This document shows positions 1-10,799 of a stretch of DNA of 64,000 nt, in pieces. The stretch lies in contig JAYGXS010000004.1 in NCBI GenBank assembly GCA_036362985.1, forward strand, positions 42,876,024-42,940,023. The letters are read 5' to 3'. How positions within the stretch are numbered: the stretch's first letter is position 1; every line of letters begins with the position of its first letter. The position numbers and the translations under genes are program-made. This DNA is from Ligula intestinalis. Its lineage: Eukaryota; Platyhelminthes; Cestoda; Diphyllobothriidea; Diphyllobothriidae. The notes beneath the pieces were generated by a model. That model was not told the origin of the DNA. It made no database searches and saw only the letters and a program-made list of their open reading frames with translations.

Positions 1-900
1 CGAGCACGCTTTTGAAACGTCAGCCAAAATACACCTTGGTCTCAAAAATTGTCTCTTCTTCTTCCTCTTACGAGGATGATGAAAGCAATAATTTATCTGG
101 ACCTCTAATTTTTCGCACATTTTCCTCTGCCTAAAAGAGTTGGTGCTTTTTCTATGCACTTTATCGCCCTGAAGTGTTTACTCCTCATGGGCGCCCCTTT
201 TGGCTGTTTCCGGGTGAAAAACCCGCCGATAGCGTGCCGTGCGCATTATGCATGCGCATGTTTTAAATTAGTCCTCAGTGCGTACACCTAATTGCAGTCG
301 GCCGTCGTCTTAGCCTGTGTGTGTGTGTGTACGTTTGATTAATGCACATCAAAGTATCTTAGCGTGTGCGCTCGTAGTACGCAGGTACGTTCAACTAGCT
401 TTTATGTTTTGTTGCATCATAGTGGTCCCTAGTGGTAACTGTTAGGTTTTTTATCCATAGATGTATTTAGTGCGCTTCTAAAACGTGCTTTGTATGTCGG
501 ATCATATTGCAATTTCATGCATCTCTGTGACGGCTGATAAGTAGCCAGGAAGGGGCACCCTGTCGGGTCTGAAACTATTTAGAAGTCTGGTTACCGGGCG
601 GACTTTTATGCGACGAAGAGACGGAAATGTTTACTATGTCTTTTAATTTGTCATTAGGAAAATGGAAATGAGGTATTTTCGGTATTTGTATCATAATTTT
701 CACCGAGCGATACCTTTGCAGACATCCTGGTATACATGCACAGAAGTCACTATTGAATCTTATTGGTCGGCTGCTTGAAATAAATACCTCCTTTTTCAGA
801 GAATCGGCAAATGTTAATTGGTCACCTCTAGTCCTGTGGTTACTTCTTGGTTGTATCAGTTTTTATTTAGTTTTTAGTGTACTTTGATACCGCCAAAGTT
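1..900. other. No gene seen
   Basis: AT-rich unique-looking sequence with a GT run at 319-331; nothing coding or repetitive that I can support. Confidence 0.6.
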
Positions 901-909
901 AGATAAATA

Positions 910-1495
910 CAGTGTGTCCCAAAAAATGTATGCACATTTTAAATAATAGTAACTTTGGCGTTTTTTATTTTTTTATTATTTCAAAAATAAAAATAACGTT
1001 ATTTGCAAGTATCAGTTTGTTGTTTTTCACCGCATTTTGACAGATGCAACAGTGGTTGAATCGAAAGAAGCCATTGAACATGCATGCACCCAAATATCAA
1101 GGGCATTGTTTCATGTTGTGTGCGATTCCATTGCTTTGCGTTTTCAGCAGGGTTATGACCAAAATGGACGTCAGTTTGAAAACATTTAGTGGCTGGTTAG
1201 GGCCAATAGCCCGAAATAGCTATATCATGGCGCCTTGTCTGAGCCGAATACTCCTATAACAAAAAACTAAAAAGATGTGTTACTGACAGTTGGCTAGTAA
1301 CATATCAATTATCAGTAGCTTTGCGGAACACAGTTGGTTGATCCGACTCGCAAAAGCATTATCCCAGGATGGGCGCATCCTGAGGAATAGATCGGTGCAT
1401 AAAAAATAATATTTTACATTTTTGCCGTAATAAAATTACAATAAACACCAATTTCAAAATTATTTAAAATGTGTATACATTTTTGGGACACCCTG
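910..1495. mobile_element. Mariner-type DNA transposon remnant with TIRs and TA target duplication
   Basis: The left end reads CAGTGTGTCCCAAAAAATGT from 910 and the right end, on the minus strand, reads CAGGGTGTCCCAAAAATGTA from 1495. The inverted match runs about 38 bp, and TA dinucleotides flank both ends (908-909 and 1496-1497), which is the mariner target. Between about 1045 and 1180 a frame without ATG reads VESKEAIEHACTQISRAL and continues to QGYDQNGRQFEN. I take this as the C-terminal end of a Tc1/mariner-type transposase. The catalytic core is missing, so the copy is dead or non-autonomous. A hammerhead-like motif (1190-1228) lies inside it. Confidence 0.8.
1190..1228 (+). ncRNA. Degenerate hammerhead ribozyme copy inside the mariner remnant
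   Basis: Stem II GGGC-CAATA-GCCC (1200-1212) is followed by GAAATAGCTATA, identical to the intact motif at 7636-7675. The first core segment is CTGGTTA instead of CTGATGA, so the A6 and G8 equivalents are changed and cleavage is unlikely. It shows that this ribozyme family occurs at least twice in the window. Confidence 0.55.
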
Positions 1496-1839
1496 TATAC
1501 TTAAATAACTTCTACATACTAAACTAAAGTAACTAAACTAAGCTAAATAAAACTAACTAATCTTACTCTAAAATTAAACCAGTTAACGAAATACCAAAAT
1601 GAACTAAACTAGTACCACCAGTCCTTTAAAACAGAATTTTGGGGCCTGGGGTTTCTAAGATGGGCGAAGAACGCAGTTTTTTCCAAAAAATCTGCCCTTG
1701 TGGTTATTTCTTTAGGCTCACGTTTTTAAGTATGCTATTCAATATTTTGACACGGTCAGCTGTTAACTAAGCAGCAATGTATAAGAATAGTATAAAGGCG
1801 CTCACTGATCTCGTTATGGGGCATACCTATCGCATAGTG

Positions 1840-1990
1840 TTAAGGCTATGAAAGTAAACCCTTACGGTTGCGATCTTCCAGGCCAGGTACCTTAGGAGAT
1901 GTGAGAGAAGTCTTGGGAAAGCTGGAGTAGTAGGAAGAATATATTCTTTACAGAATGTATTGGCTAATAGTTAGAACGAAGTCTTGACTG
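1840..1990 (+). repeat. Dispersed repeat family R1 (LTR-like), copy 1
   Basis: Contains TTGCGATCTTCCAGGCCAGG, then AGTAGTAGGAAGAATATATT. It matches the minus-strand copy at 60465-60590 closely and others less closely. Confidence 0.55.
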
Positions 1991-2239
1991 TCAGAGTGCA
2001 CGTCTAGCCACGAAGCGGGCCCGGTCCAGATTGATGTCAGTGGTAGCCACGGCCTTGAGGTCTGTCCAGACGGATTGAGATCACGCCACTGTTGGTTGAG
2101 GCCAGAACGGGGGATACACGGTGCGTGCGTTCGCTAGCAGTGAAGGTCGCGCGTCAGTTTACGCCTTTCTAGAGGCACGCGGGAAAACTGACTTCGCGCG
2201 AGGTCCTATGCTCTGAATGACCTCGTCTGTCGCGTCAAG

Positions 2240-2560
2240 AGGTAGGAGGGCAGGGGGTTAAGTGAGTTAAGCCCAGCAACTGCGATCTTCAGACCATGGT
2301 TACTTAGTGCAGAAGAGAAGTCCGTAAAGGCCAGAGTAGTAGGAAGAGTATATTGTGTACACAAGTGAAAGGAGAATAGATGGACAGAGATTTGACTTGG
2401 GCAGCATGCAACCAGCCAGGAGAGCCAGTCGAGTCCAAGTGCGGTTTTAGCAGCAGTCATGCAAGCTGCAGCGAGAACGAGCATTGTATGGTTGCCTCAA
2501 AGGTTATTGGCCGGGCAGACTGCATCGATCAAGGCGTGCATGCGTCCTATTCGCCGTCGT
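2240..2560 (+). repeat. Dispersed repeat family R1 (LTR-like), copy 2
   Basis: Reads GTTAAGTGAGTTAAGCCCAG, AACTGCGATCTTCAGACC, GCAGAAGAGAAGTC and AGAGTATATTGTGTACACAA in order; the same blocks occur at 28618-28900. The short open frames here show no recognisable protein. Confidence 0.6.
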
Positions 2561-3269
2561 GAGAAACCAGCCTTAGCGGATCCGTGATTGGCTGTTGCAG
2601 AGACTGCATCCAGTGCGGACGTACGCGTTACGAGCAGTGGGACTTCGGACATGCTTGCCTATGTGGAGTGAGACACCACAGGCACACTAAATTTTTGTTC
2701 TGTCATGGAGCTCAATCTAAAGTCCTGCCAGCAACCGCACAGCAGCTAGCAGTGTGGGCAGAGTGTTATTTCCGATAAAATACACGGAGAGACCGGTAGT
2801 CAGGCATTTCAAACTCTGGGTTTCCTTACCCCTAGGTCTCAAAACCACGTTCCTTTTATCAGCAGGCTACAGCTCAAACCATTGAGCTACGAACTCGCGG
2901 GCCTTTCGGTTGAAACCGTTGATGTGACGCTCATCTGTGGTGTTTCAGAACATACTCTTCCCATTGTGCTTTTGAGCTCATTTGAGATCCCCAAAGGCGG
3001 TTGCAGTGGCCTAATAATGCATACAGAAGGAAACCACTGACTCGAATGACCACTTCTGGCTTATTAGCCATAATTAGCCGGCCACAACCAAACACAGGTG
3101 GGCGGGGGCACTCTTTTATAAGTCCGACTCTCGGCCTCTACTTCTAGCTGCTGTCGGGCTCCTGATTAGGCCCCAATCCACAGCGGATAAGTGTATCCCA
3201 TAACGCAATCAGTGAGTCCCCCCTCTATTATTGTTAATATATCCGATCGCAACCAAAAGGACAGCGAGT

Positions 3270-3375
3270 CCTTGGCTCAACGGTTAGGGCGTTGGGCTTC
3301 CGACAAAACATCTTGACTTCGAGCATCATGGGTAGCAATAGGTGAAGTTAGGCATGGCCAGCTGATGACAACTTA
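3270..3375 (+). repeat. tRNA-derived SINE, family 1, degenerate
   Basis: CTTGGCTCAACGGTTAGGGC resembles a tRNA A box, ACTTCGAGCATC is a decayed B box, and the tail ends GGCATGGCCAGCTGATGACA like other family-1 copies in the window. Confidence 0.5.
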
Positions 3376-4347
3376 CAGTAGACGCCGTTGATCATGCAAT
3401 ATTTTGACACATGCGAAAGGCTATTACTCTTTCGCTAATCGGAATTGACTCCAGTTTTGATACTGATTATTGTATAGTTTATTGTGAAGTCATTTCAGTC
3501 AGGATAGGATGCCGGCTTTTTAACGAGCTTCGTTCCGACCACTAGCCAAACGTAGTACTTAAGTAGTATGTCTTTTTATCATTGATTTTGACTGCCTGTA
3601 TAAATTCAAATATATTTTATGGAAAACATAGACAAAAATTATTTCTTGTACATGTTTAATAGCAAATGACACCTTCTTTAAATTGTATACTCAAAGAAAG
3701 GGTAGCTTTCAATTTTCAAAATCTTGCTTAATTGCCGAATAATTTTCTAATATAGTGACTGCTATACTCGAATTTAAGGTTTAGAAACTGCGCACTGTGT
3801 ATATCTTGTTTAAGGAAAAGTACATTTTCACCTACAGTTTGAGAAAGAAGTCACATAGTTATCATAAAATACTGAAATAGATGTGGAACATATTTTATGC
3901 AGTTTAGGCAGCGTTAATAAAATGACAGGTACGATGTTTTCTGAGTGAACGCTTCACAATTGTAAAAAAGCTCATGATTAGCAGCTTTTTTTAAATCGAA
4001 AGCTACCCTTCCTTTGAGTATAAAATTTAAAGAAGGCGTCATTTGCTTTCAAACATGTACAAGAAATAATTTTTTGTCGATGGTTTCCATAAAATATATT
4101 TTAATTTATAAAGGCAGTCAAAATCAAGTATAAAAAGGCATACTACTTAAGTAGTCAGTTTTTACAATCGATACGTTTTGCTGGTGGTCGGAACGAAGCT
4201 CGTTAAAAAGCCAGCATTGTATCCTGACTGAAATGACTTCAAACTACACTACTCAATAATCGGTATCACAACTGGAGTCAATTCCGATTAGCGAAAGAGT
4301 ATTAGTCTTTCACATATGTCGAAATATTGCATGATCAACGGCGTCTG
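3376..4347. mobile_element. Foldback element with ~335-bp inverted arms
   Basis: The left arm (3376-3710) and right arm (3998-4347) are inverted copies over nearly their whole length, including the shared blocks AACGAGCTTCGTTCCGACCA and TTGTACATGTTT and the GGGTAGCTTTC/GAAAGCTACCC pair at the inner ends. The spacer (3711-3997) is AT-rich and non-coding. No transposase frame is seen. It may be a foldback/MITE or an inverted duplication of one repeat; the right arm carries a small extra segment near ACTTAAGTAG. Confidence 0.75.
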
Positions 4348-4354
4348 CTGTATA

Positions 4355-4600
4355 AGCCAGAAATTGCCAGTCAAGTCTCCCTTATCTTTTTCGGCAACGG
4401 TATTCTGCGTAAAGGTGTGTTGCCGCTTGAAAATCAGAACATTGAGAAGAAGACGACTCGATCGCTGGGACACTACTTTTGTTTGCCTGACGTTTCGACA
4501 TCCGTCGCGGATTCATCATCAAAGACCTTAGCAGAAAACAGTAGCAGAACATTCTACTACCCACACACATACTACACATAATAAGCCACCTTGATGATCA
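4355..4600 (-). mobile_element. PLE 3' tail fragment
   Basis: Same tail layout as 46976-47100 and 52780-52913: a leader with TTCTGCTACTGTT, the hammerhead-like hairpin, then (minus strand) a segment ending in GATCGAGTCGTCTTCTTCTC. No coding sequence remains. Confidence 0.6.
4485..4526 (-). ncRNA. Hammerhead-like motif, GAATCCG family
   Basis: Minus strand: GUCU, UUGAUGA (first C changed), an extra U, stem II GAAUCCG-CGA-CGGAUgUC with one bulge, GAA, ACGU, C, AGGC. Stem I GUCU/AGGC pairs with one wobble. One of seven copies of this family in the window; it sits in the PLE tail fragment 4355-4600. Confidence 0.5.
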
Positions 4601-5259
4601 CCGTAACCCCTCCCCCTCCCCGGAGGGAAGTGATGTCTTGCAAGTGAACTGATTTTTAGCCGGATATTCTGTGAGTATTGTATCTACCCTCTTGCTTCTC
4701 CGTTTCCTACATTCAATATACCCCAATGTCAGGACATCTGGAAACGGCTATCAGTATATTGGCATACCTTATATAAGAGCACCCATCCAAGGCTGATTCT
4801 TTCCTACTGAATTGGCCAGACTTTGCGCATAAATCGACTGACTTTTGGGAGTTATGCTGGCTCGCGTTTCTCTACTTTCATCTCCACACCTAAGTGGTTA
4901 CAGGGGTGGTGTCTTGTCGCTCAGCGCGGATTGTTGGATCAGAGTAGAGTTGACAGTGTACCGATTAGAGTGATTTTTTCATCAGCAGGCACTCTTATAT
5001 CACCGACATTTTGGTTATAATCATTATTTTGGAATGAACTATTTCCTGAAACTCACCTGTTCGTTTCTATCGGCAGCCATGCCTTTGGTTTCTTCCCACC
5101 TGTTGGAACACGAGACAGTTTGTAAACCAGATAAAGCTCTCCACCCCGATACCAGCTCGACCAGACTGAATTTCGATTTTCCAACCGTGTGCACTGGTCT
5201 GCGAAACCATCCACGAATTTCAGTCCTAGTCGTTAATGAGCTCTTGTAGCGGTCAGATT

Positions 5260-5480
5260 AGTGGGTGTTCTAGGATCTCTACAACCCTCAGTTCGAAATC
5301 CCAGGTTGGAAGTAAAAAGGCAGAAGGCACCTGTGAGAGAGGTTTATTGTGTACAGAACGCACAATTGCTGTCCCAGGTGGCAGTTGCCATTGGTGGAGC
5401 CACGGCTAGTGTTAACTGCGTCCAGCCAGACCTGGTAGAGTATGTTACAGTGGTGGCAGCTGATCAAGTAGGATTGCGGA
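5260..5480 (+). mobile_element. Possible LTR end followed by a primer-binding-like sequence
   Basis: A copy of the dispersed repeat with TTTATTGTGTACAGAAC leads to ATGTTACA at about 5456, directly followed by GTGGTGGCAGCTG. The TTACA plus TGGTGGCAGC context resembles LTR/primer-site junctions of Gypsy-type retrotransposons. A later frame (5650-5886) reads AEEQWRLAQLLSVSQKQ and could be a gag relic; no protease or polymerase follows. Confidence 0.35.
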
Positions 5481-5889
5481 GTGAGTTCAAATGCTCTATT
5501 ATTGGTGTGTTGCAATTGCCCGAGGGGATGTCGCCTGCAAAGGCTGTCTGCTGCGTTGGCCAAAGAAGTGGCGTGGTAAGTGGCCCTTGGGAATGCTTGC
5601 TTACTTGGACGCGCGGGTATGTGCGTGACTGAATAAGCTGAGGTCAAATTTGTGGGCCGCCGAAGAACAGTGGAGGCTGGCACAGCTGTTATCGGTCAGC
5701 CAGAAGCAGTTGCAAGGTCAAGCCTCGAGGAACGAGAGCGCCAGTGAAGGAAAGCGTTGGAACATTTGTTTGGGACAACGCGTGACTTTGGGGCAGCGAG
5801 CGTGGGAGAACGAAGGGGAGATAGACACTGTGGCCGTCCGCCACAATCTACAGTATCGTAAATTTAGATTCATCGTCTACTATTAACTC

Positions 5890-7630
5890 ATGCTAACCCT
5901 CGCCCCTGCAAGCCCGAAAGTTCAGTCGGGCAGATCGGCAGCGGCGGCGTTTGATACGTCCTTTGCTATTCTTGAATTCGAGTCTATTCGCTCAACTTAT
6001 TGATGCATAAATAATCATATTTTTGGCATGTAGTTGCCTCTTTTCACCAAACCAATGCTCCCACTTATAAATGTAGTGATGAAGAGATCTCTTTACCCGC
6101 AAAACAGATAGAAATGGAAATGCTGGTAGTTTGCGTTTGCATGGCAAGGATGACTTGTATAGCCGCTCAAACAGGAAACGGCCACAGAAAGTGCCTGCTA
6201 ACTTAAAATAAGTGGCCTTGCGATAGATTTCAGAAGGGGTAAATATTCCAGCATCCCAACATTAAACTTGACTGTTAGCTGAATCTTAACCCTACCTTAA
6301 AACCTAAGCCCTAGAGTTAGCACGAAGCCAAGCCTGAACCCTTAACATACTGCTGACTCTTACCCTAACTCTTTGTAGAACCCCAACCTTAAACGCAACC
6401 CTAGACTTAACACTAACGGTTATCTTTTTTACAAACCTACTTTCCCTGGAATTTGGCGGCGATTCACATATATTGTAGGCGGATGCTACTCCCGTGTGCT
6501 GTCTAGGTGACCATACACATCGTCCTTACTGCTGGTATATCCTCGCATTGACACTTGATATCCAGACAAACTCGTCAGACATGATTCAATCACTTATTCT
6601 CACCCACACTGTGATTCTTTGTGTAGTACGATCGACTGCACGACGCCTGTTCAATGCGGACTAACCTTTTGATCACTTACTTTGAAATTCGGAGTTGTGA
6701 GCGAGGTGGAATTCGGTCAAGTTTTTCGATTTTAACAGTCAGTTATCGTTGCCCATATATACAGTGTTTAACGCTACATTTGAAGATAGCTTGGGACAAA
6801 CCCAATTTTATTGGTAATAACCAATGTGAAATGCCAGTTAAAACTACTGCCAACTTTAGCATTCCCTGGGTGTACTCCGTTGACCGATGAGAAGGGCAAT
6901 TGTCGATCTTGTTGGGTTACAGCGCGCCATTTACAAAGTGTCGAGTTATATCACTTGGTGTGGCGTGCTGAGCTGCTCATTCTATGCCCCGATGCTCTCC
7001 TTCCCCAGGGGATTCTTGTTTTTCATCTCTAAAGCGCCCCTGTTTCCTGTCATCTTGCCTTCCAGAAAGTAGACGTCTAAGTGAACTCGCCCTCAAGAAG
7101 GTCAGTTTAACTGCTGCAAGCGGGGGCAAGCGAATTGTCAATCTGCAGGCTATATAGACCCTTGTTCCAATCTATTCTCGTATTGATTAGCTCTGCCTTT
7201 TGAGAACGTTGTGTTGTGACGTCTTCTTGCCTGGAATGCACTGATTTTCGCATTCATCAGTCCTCTTTTGCTTGTTGTCCAATGCATGAAGTCTCGCTAG
7301 ACTGCGCATTTCGCATGTTGTTTCTTTCTCGTGACTAATCACCTCCGCCCAGGGCACATTGCATCCTATCGTTCGTTCGCTTGGCCTCGTTTTTGTCTGG
7401 AGTCGGACGGAAAAAGTTGACGCCAGTCGGTCAGTTAGTTAGCGAAAGGCGCACTAGTCACTGAACTGTCTGTCTTGACCGCCCATTGCTTTCTAGACAT
7501 AAACAATTGTGTCCCATTATAGGCGCCAGTGGGTCTACCTCGCTCGCCATGGGTGAATAGCCTTAATGCAGGGCTTTTCGGAAATAACAGACTCCTGTTT
7601 TTTTTCTTTGTATCCCAGCAAAGACAGGCA
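5890..7630. other. No gene seen
   Basis: Only the telomere-like tract (6270-6425) stands out. The short open frames at 6654-7072 overlap each other and show no domain. Confidence 0.55.
6270..6425 (-). repeat. Degenerate telomere-like TTAGGG-type tract
   Basis: Plus strand shows many CCCTAA-like units with mutations (TAACCCTACC, AACCTAAGCCCTAGA, CCCTAACTC). It could be an interstitial telomeric relic or a simple-sequence expansion; no perfect array remains. Confidence 0.35.
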
Positions 7631-7635
7631 AACCG

Positions 7636-7675
7636 CAGTATAGCTATTTCGGGCTATTGGCCCTCATCAGCTACG
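7636..7675 (-). ncRNA. Hammerhead ribozyme, canonical core
   Basis: On the minus strand the order is GUAG (stem I 5'), CUGAUGA, stem II GGGC-CAAUA-GCCC, GAA, the palindromic stem III AUAGCUAU, A17, then CUGC (stem I 3'). Stem I pairs over four positions including one G-U; stem II pairs over four. All conserved core bases are present. Cleavage is predicted between 7640 and 7639. The very short palindromic stem III fits the minimal hammerheads described in Penelope-like elements and retrozymes, which may act as dimers. No coding region was identified next to it. Confidence 0.75.
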
Positions 7676-7679
7676 GGCA

Positions 7680-8955
7680 GCCAACTGTTTTTCTCGCCCC
7701 TTGCCAGCACTCAGAAAAAAAGTGATAGCAGGTCATCTTGCTATGAATAACAGGTAAATTAAAACACTGAGTAGTCAGCTACCTGGCTGAACCTAGATGG
7801 TAGGCATGATGCGAAAGATTGGTAGGCAGATTGACACCGAATTCCGGTGGTGGCTCTCGCCTGGCGACGACAGCACTGCGAGACCACACGGAGCTTACTG
7901 GAGTGCAAACGTTGTAGACAGTTCCGCGTCTATTCGAACTGCCAAAACTATTTGTAGCAGAAAAAGCTTAAAACTGAAAGAATGCTCGTAGTTGAATGGG
8001 AAATATAAACCCTCTTACCTATGACTGTTGTACGGTTTATGCCTCAACCTAAATTGAACAGCGTTATTCGAACCAATGAGCCATGGCTAGGAAGGATTGA
8101 CAACGGAAACACAGTTTTGAGGTTGAACACCAACGTTTTTAGGAACTTTTATTTGATGTAGGCGTCAGTCAACTCTGGCTTAGGAATTGGACATTGTGGA
8201 CGTGTCCCACCTCGACGGCAACGGACTCTTAATTGGTCTTAAGAAGGATTAGACTCGATTTCCATGAGGATACCTATTTCGGCAGGCGTTTTGCTTTCGA
8301 TTTAGACATTTCAACCGTCGTAAATGACAAACTTCACTGTGTGTAACCCATCAAGCGAGCGCAGCGCATGCATATTGTTTGAATTAGTTTATAGCAAGCC
8401 ATATTTGCATAGCATTATCGCACTCTCTCCTTTACTTGCCTTGCTCTGATGTCAAAACGACCTGAGGCGGATTCGGTCCTAATGACTAATCAGGTTGACC
8501 AATCCGTCTACTTTGGATTTCACACGATGTGCTTGTCAGTGCGTATACCAGCTTACAATAAGGGCGTTTTTGTGTTAGGAGGAGCCTAGCTGACGGCTAG
8601 CATACAGGCAGCGAGCTGCCGTATGGTAGGCTATCGATCGGCCTACACGCGGCAAACGCGACTGGCAGGCAATCAATCGATAATTTAAAATTTAAGCTGC
8701 AGTTAGCCGTTGAGTCAATAGCCAATCGTACCGATATCCATGCTAGGGCAGAAGCTCATTGGCCCGACGGACATAGCCTTACACGCGTTTTTACCTTAAA
8801 TCTGTTGTACTAATTACGCTCAAATACTCCTGCTTTTGCCTTCTTCTTGTCGTATTATTCCTTGGGGGGCTCACGCGGGGCGTAATTTGGTGGTGACATC
8901 TCGGCTTTGGCTACCGTTCGAACATGTTGGGCTTCAAATCAGCGAAACTGCTATA
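7680..8955. other. No gene seen
   Basis: Non-coding. The stretch 8580-8690 has several small perfect hairpins (GGCAGCGAGCTGCC; GTAGGC...GCCTAC) of unknown meaning. Confidence 0.5.
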
Positions 8956-8959
8956 AAGG

Positions 8960-9640
8960 CCACCTCAAAAAAGAGCCATTGTACCCTGACTTTCAGTTCT
9001 GGTGTCCCACACGATGATATGATGGAAGTGTTTGCCAACCACATGGTTTTCTGCTTGACTTTCCCTCCCTGTGGATTCCACTGATTCCGTTGGACGTGGA
9101 CTGCTCCTTAAAACAATTTTCCGCGCTCCTCCCAGTCCTGTCTTCTGTTGTTTTCTACTGCGATAAACTGTAGATGCCTGTGGTTGTCCATTCCATAGCC
9201 GGGGTGGATTTTGCTTCTGTTTCACTGCTGGGCCGGTATGTAGCCGCCCGAAGGTGTGGCGAAGTTTCCTCTTACGATGTTCAACCTGACACAGCCAATA
9301 CTTCCTGTCGCAATGTGGACGTGCGCGCGGGATGCCTATTTTTGGCCAGTTAATCACTTTCGATCGATAGGTCGTTGCCGCTCGCTCCAAGGCGTCGCCT
9401 TTCTTCGACAAAGCATCACGTGCTTCTGTACTTCTAGCCACTGTTGGTGCGCATTAGAAATGTATGGGAAGCTCGCACACGATTCTTCTGCCTCTTTCGT
9501 GCGACGCCGCGATCCACTGCTTGCCTCTAACTCTATGGAAATTGAACTCCCCTCATTACTTCTCATCATTATTTTTCAAAAAATAAGAGTTCCGAAATGG
9601 AAATGTGAGAACACAGTGTTGCTTATCGGCATGTTTTTTG
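8960..9640. repeat. Arm 1 of a large inverted duplication
   Basis: The part from about 9190 to 9640 is an inverted copy of 12060-12560. Shared blocks include CTAACTCTATGGAAATTGAA and GGAAGTATTGGCTGTGTCAG. Long frames are open on both strands of both arms (for example MAKFPLTMFNLTQPILPVAM), but I recognise no protein in any of them; similarity on both strands reflects the DNA duplication. Unclassified element. Confidence 0.6.
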
Positions 9641-10799
9641 TTTCTTGCTTCGCTGACTCTCCATTGTCAAAACGTCGACTGTCGTGAGCACCACTTGGGT
9701 CTAGGTATGACTGGGTGAAGACGACTAATAAGCCAGAACTGGCCATTCCAGTTCCATTACTGTCTGCCTGTATTACTCGCTGGTACAGCCGCTGTCAGGG
9801 CCCAAAATATGAGGCCCAACGCCAAGGCGGAGTGGTGCAAGGGAGTTCCGTTAGTGGTGGGTGCACGTTCGTCAAAGAGTGTTAACGCATGGCTAATCCA
9901 CTGGTCTTTAAAATGTCACTTGTTCGGTTGTTTTTTGCACTTGTCCTACATATCCAACAATTTGAATATGCCCCAAAAGTCTTCAGTAGAGTCGTGATTT
10001 TTCAACGCATTCCATCAGTCGTTGACAGTCCGCCTGCCGTCGAGCACGCGTTCCTGGAATGCTTGCACGTGCTTCAAGTGTGACGTGAACCGGTCCAGGC
10101 GGCTGGTTGGTGCCGCCCTCTCGCCCCCCCCCCCGCCCCCTACACATGGCGTGATTGAGAAGTACTCATCGTCGTTTCACTTTCTTTTACCCCGATAGCG
10201 TTTGTTGCTGCTTTTTATCTTATTGCATTCCTTTTCAACGTTTTGGCATCTTGAGTAAGGTAAATAATCTTTTAAAAAGCTTTTTCCTACCGAATGAGGG
10301 CCTGTGCACGCGTGCAAGGTTAGCACACAGATCTACCGCAGTGCTGTTGTCTCTTTATGTTGTTGCAACAATCAGATCTACCATGGCCTGCTTAGGCTGC
10401 GTTCCTTGAACTAGACAGCAGTTGCACTTTTGCTATGTATGCTATATTTTACACATACATGATGCCTCATTTCTGTCTCCTTTTAGCCCCCAAAACCTTC
10501 TGATTCTCTCTCGGTGCTTATGCTCTTCACATTCTATGTCCTTCAATATTATGAATACATGTTCTTCTCCTCATTTTTCTGTTTTTGTTTGGGAAATACG
10601 GATTCCAGGAACGGTTTCTTCGGAAGAGGGCGTTAGGGATGATTTATTTGGCCTCCTTAAGGGAGCAGGATCGTCCACAATAAAGGTGTTTTTGCGTCAG
10701 CTTCCGGAGAAAGTGGGGGTAGGTTTAACGTTGAGTGTACCGTACACGTCAAGCTTAGTTATGGCTTAGTTATGGTTAAAATTAGGCTACGTTGTACGT

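Noticed and set aside
5261..5886. Gag-like ORFs after the possible LTR
   Set aside because: The AEEQWRLAQLLSVSQKQ segment is suggestive, but no capsid, nucleocapsid or polymerase motif follows.
9256..9687. 143-aa open frame and its partner at 12149-12478
   Set aside because: Open on both strands of an inverted DNA duplication; no domain in any frame, so called a repeat and not a gene.
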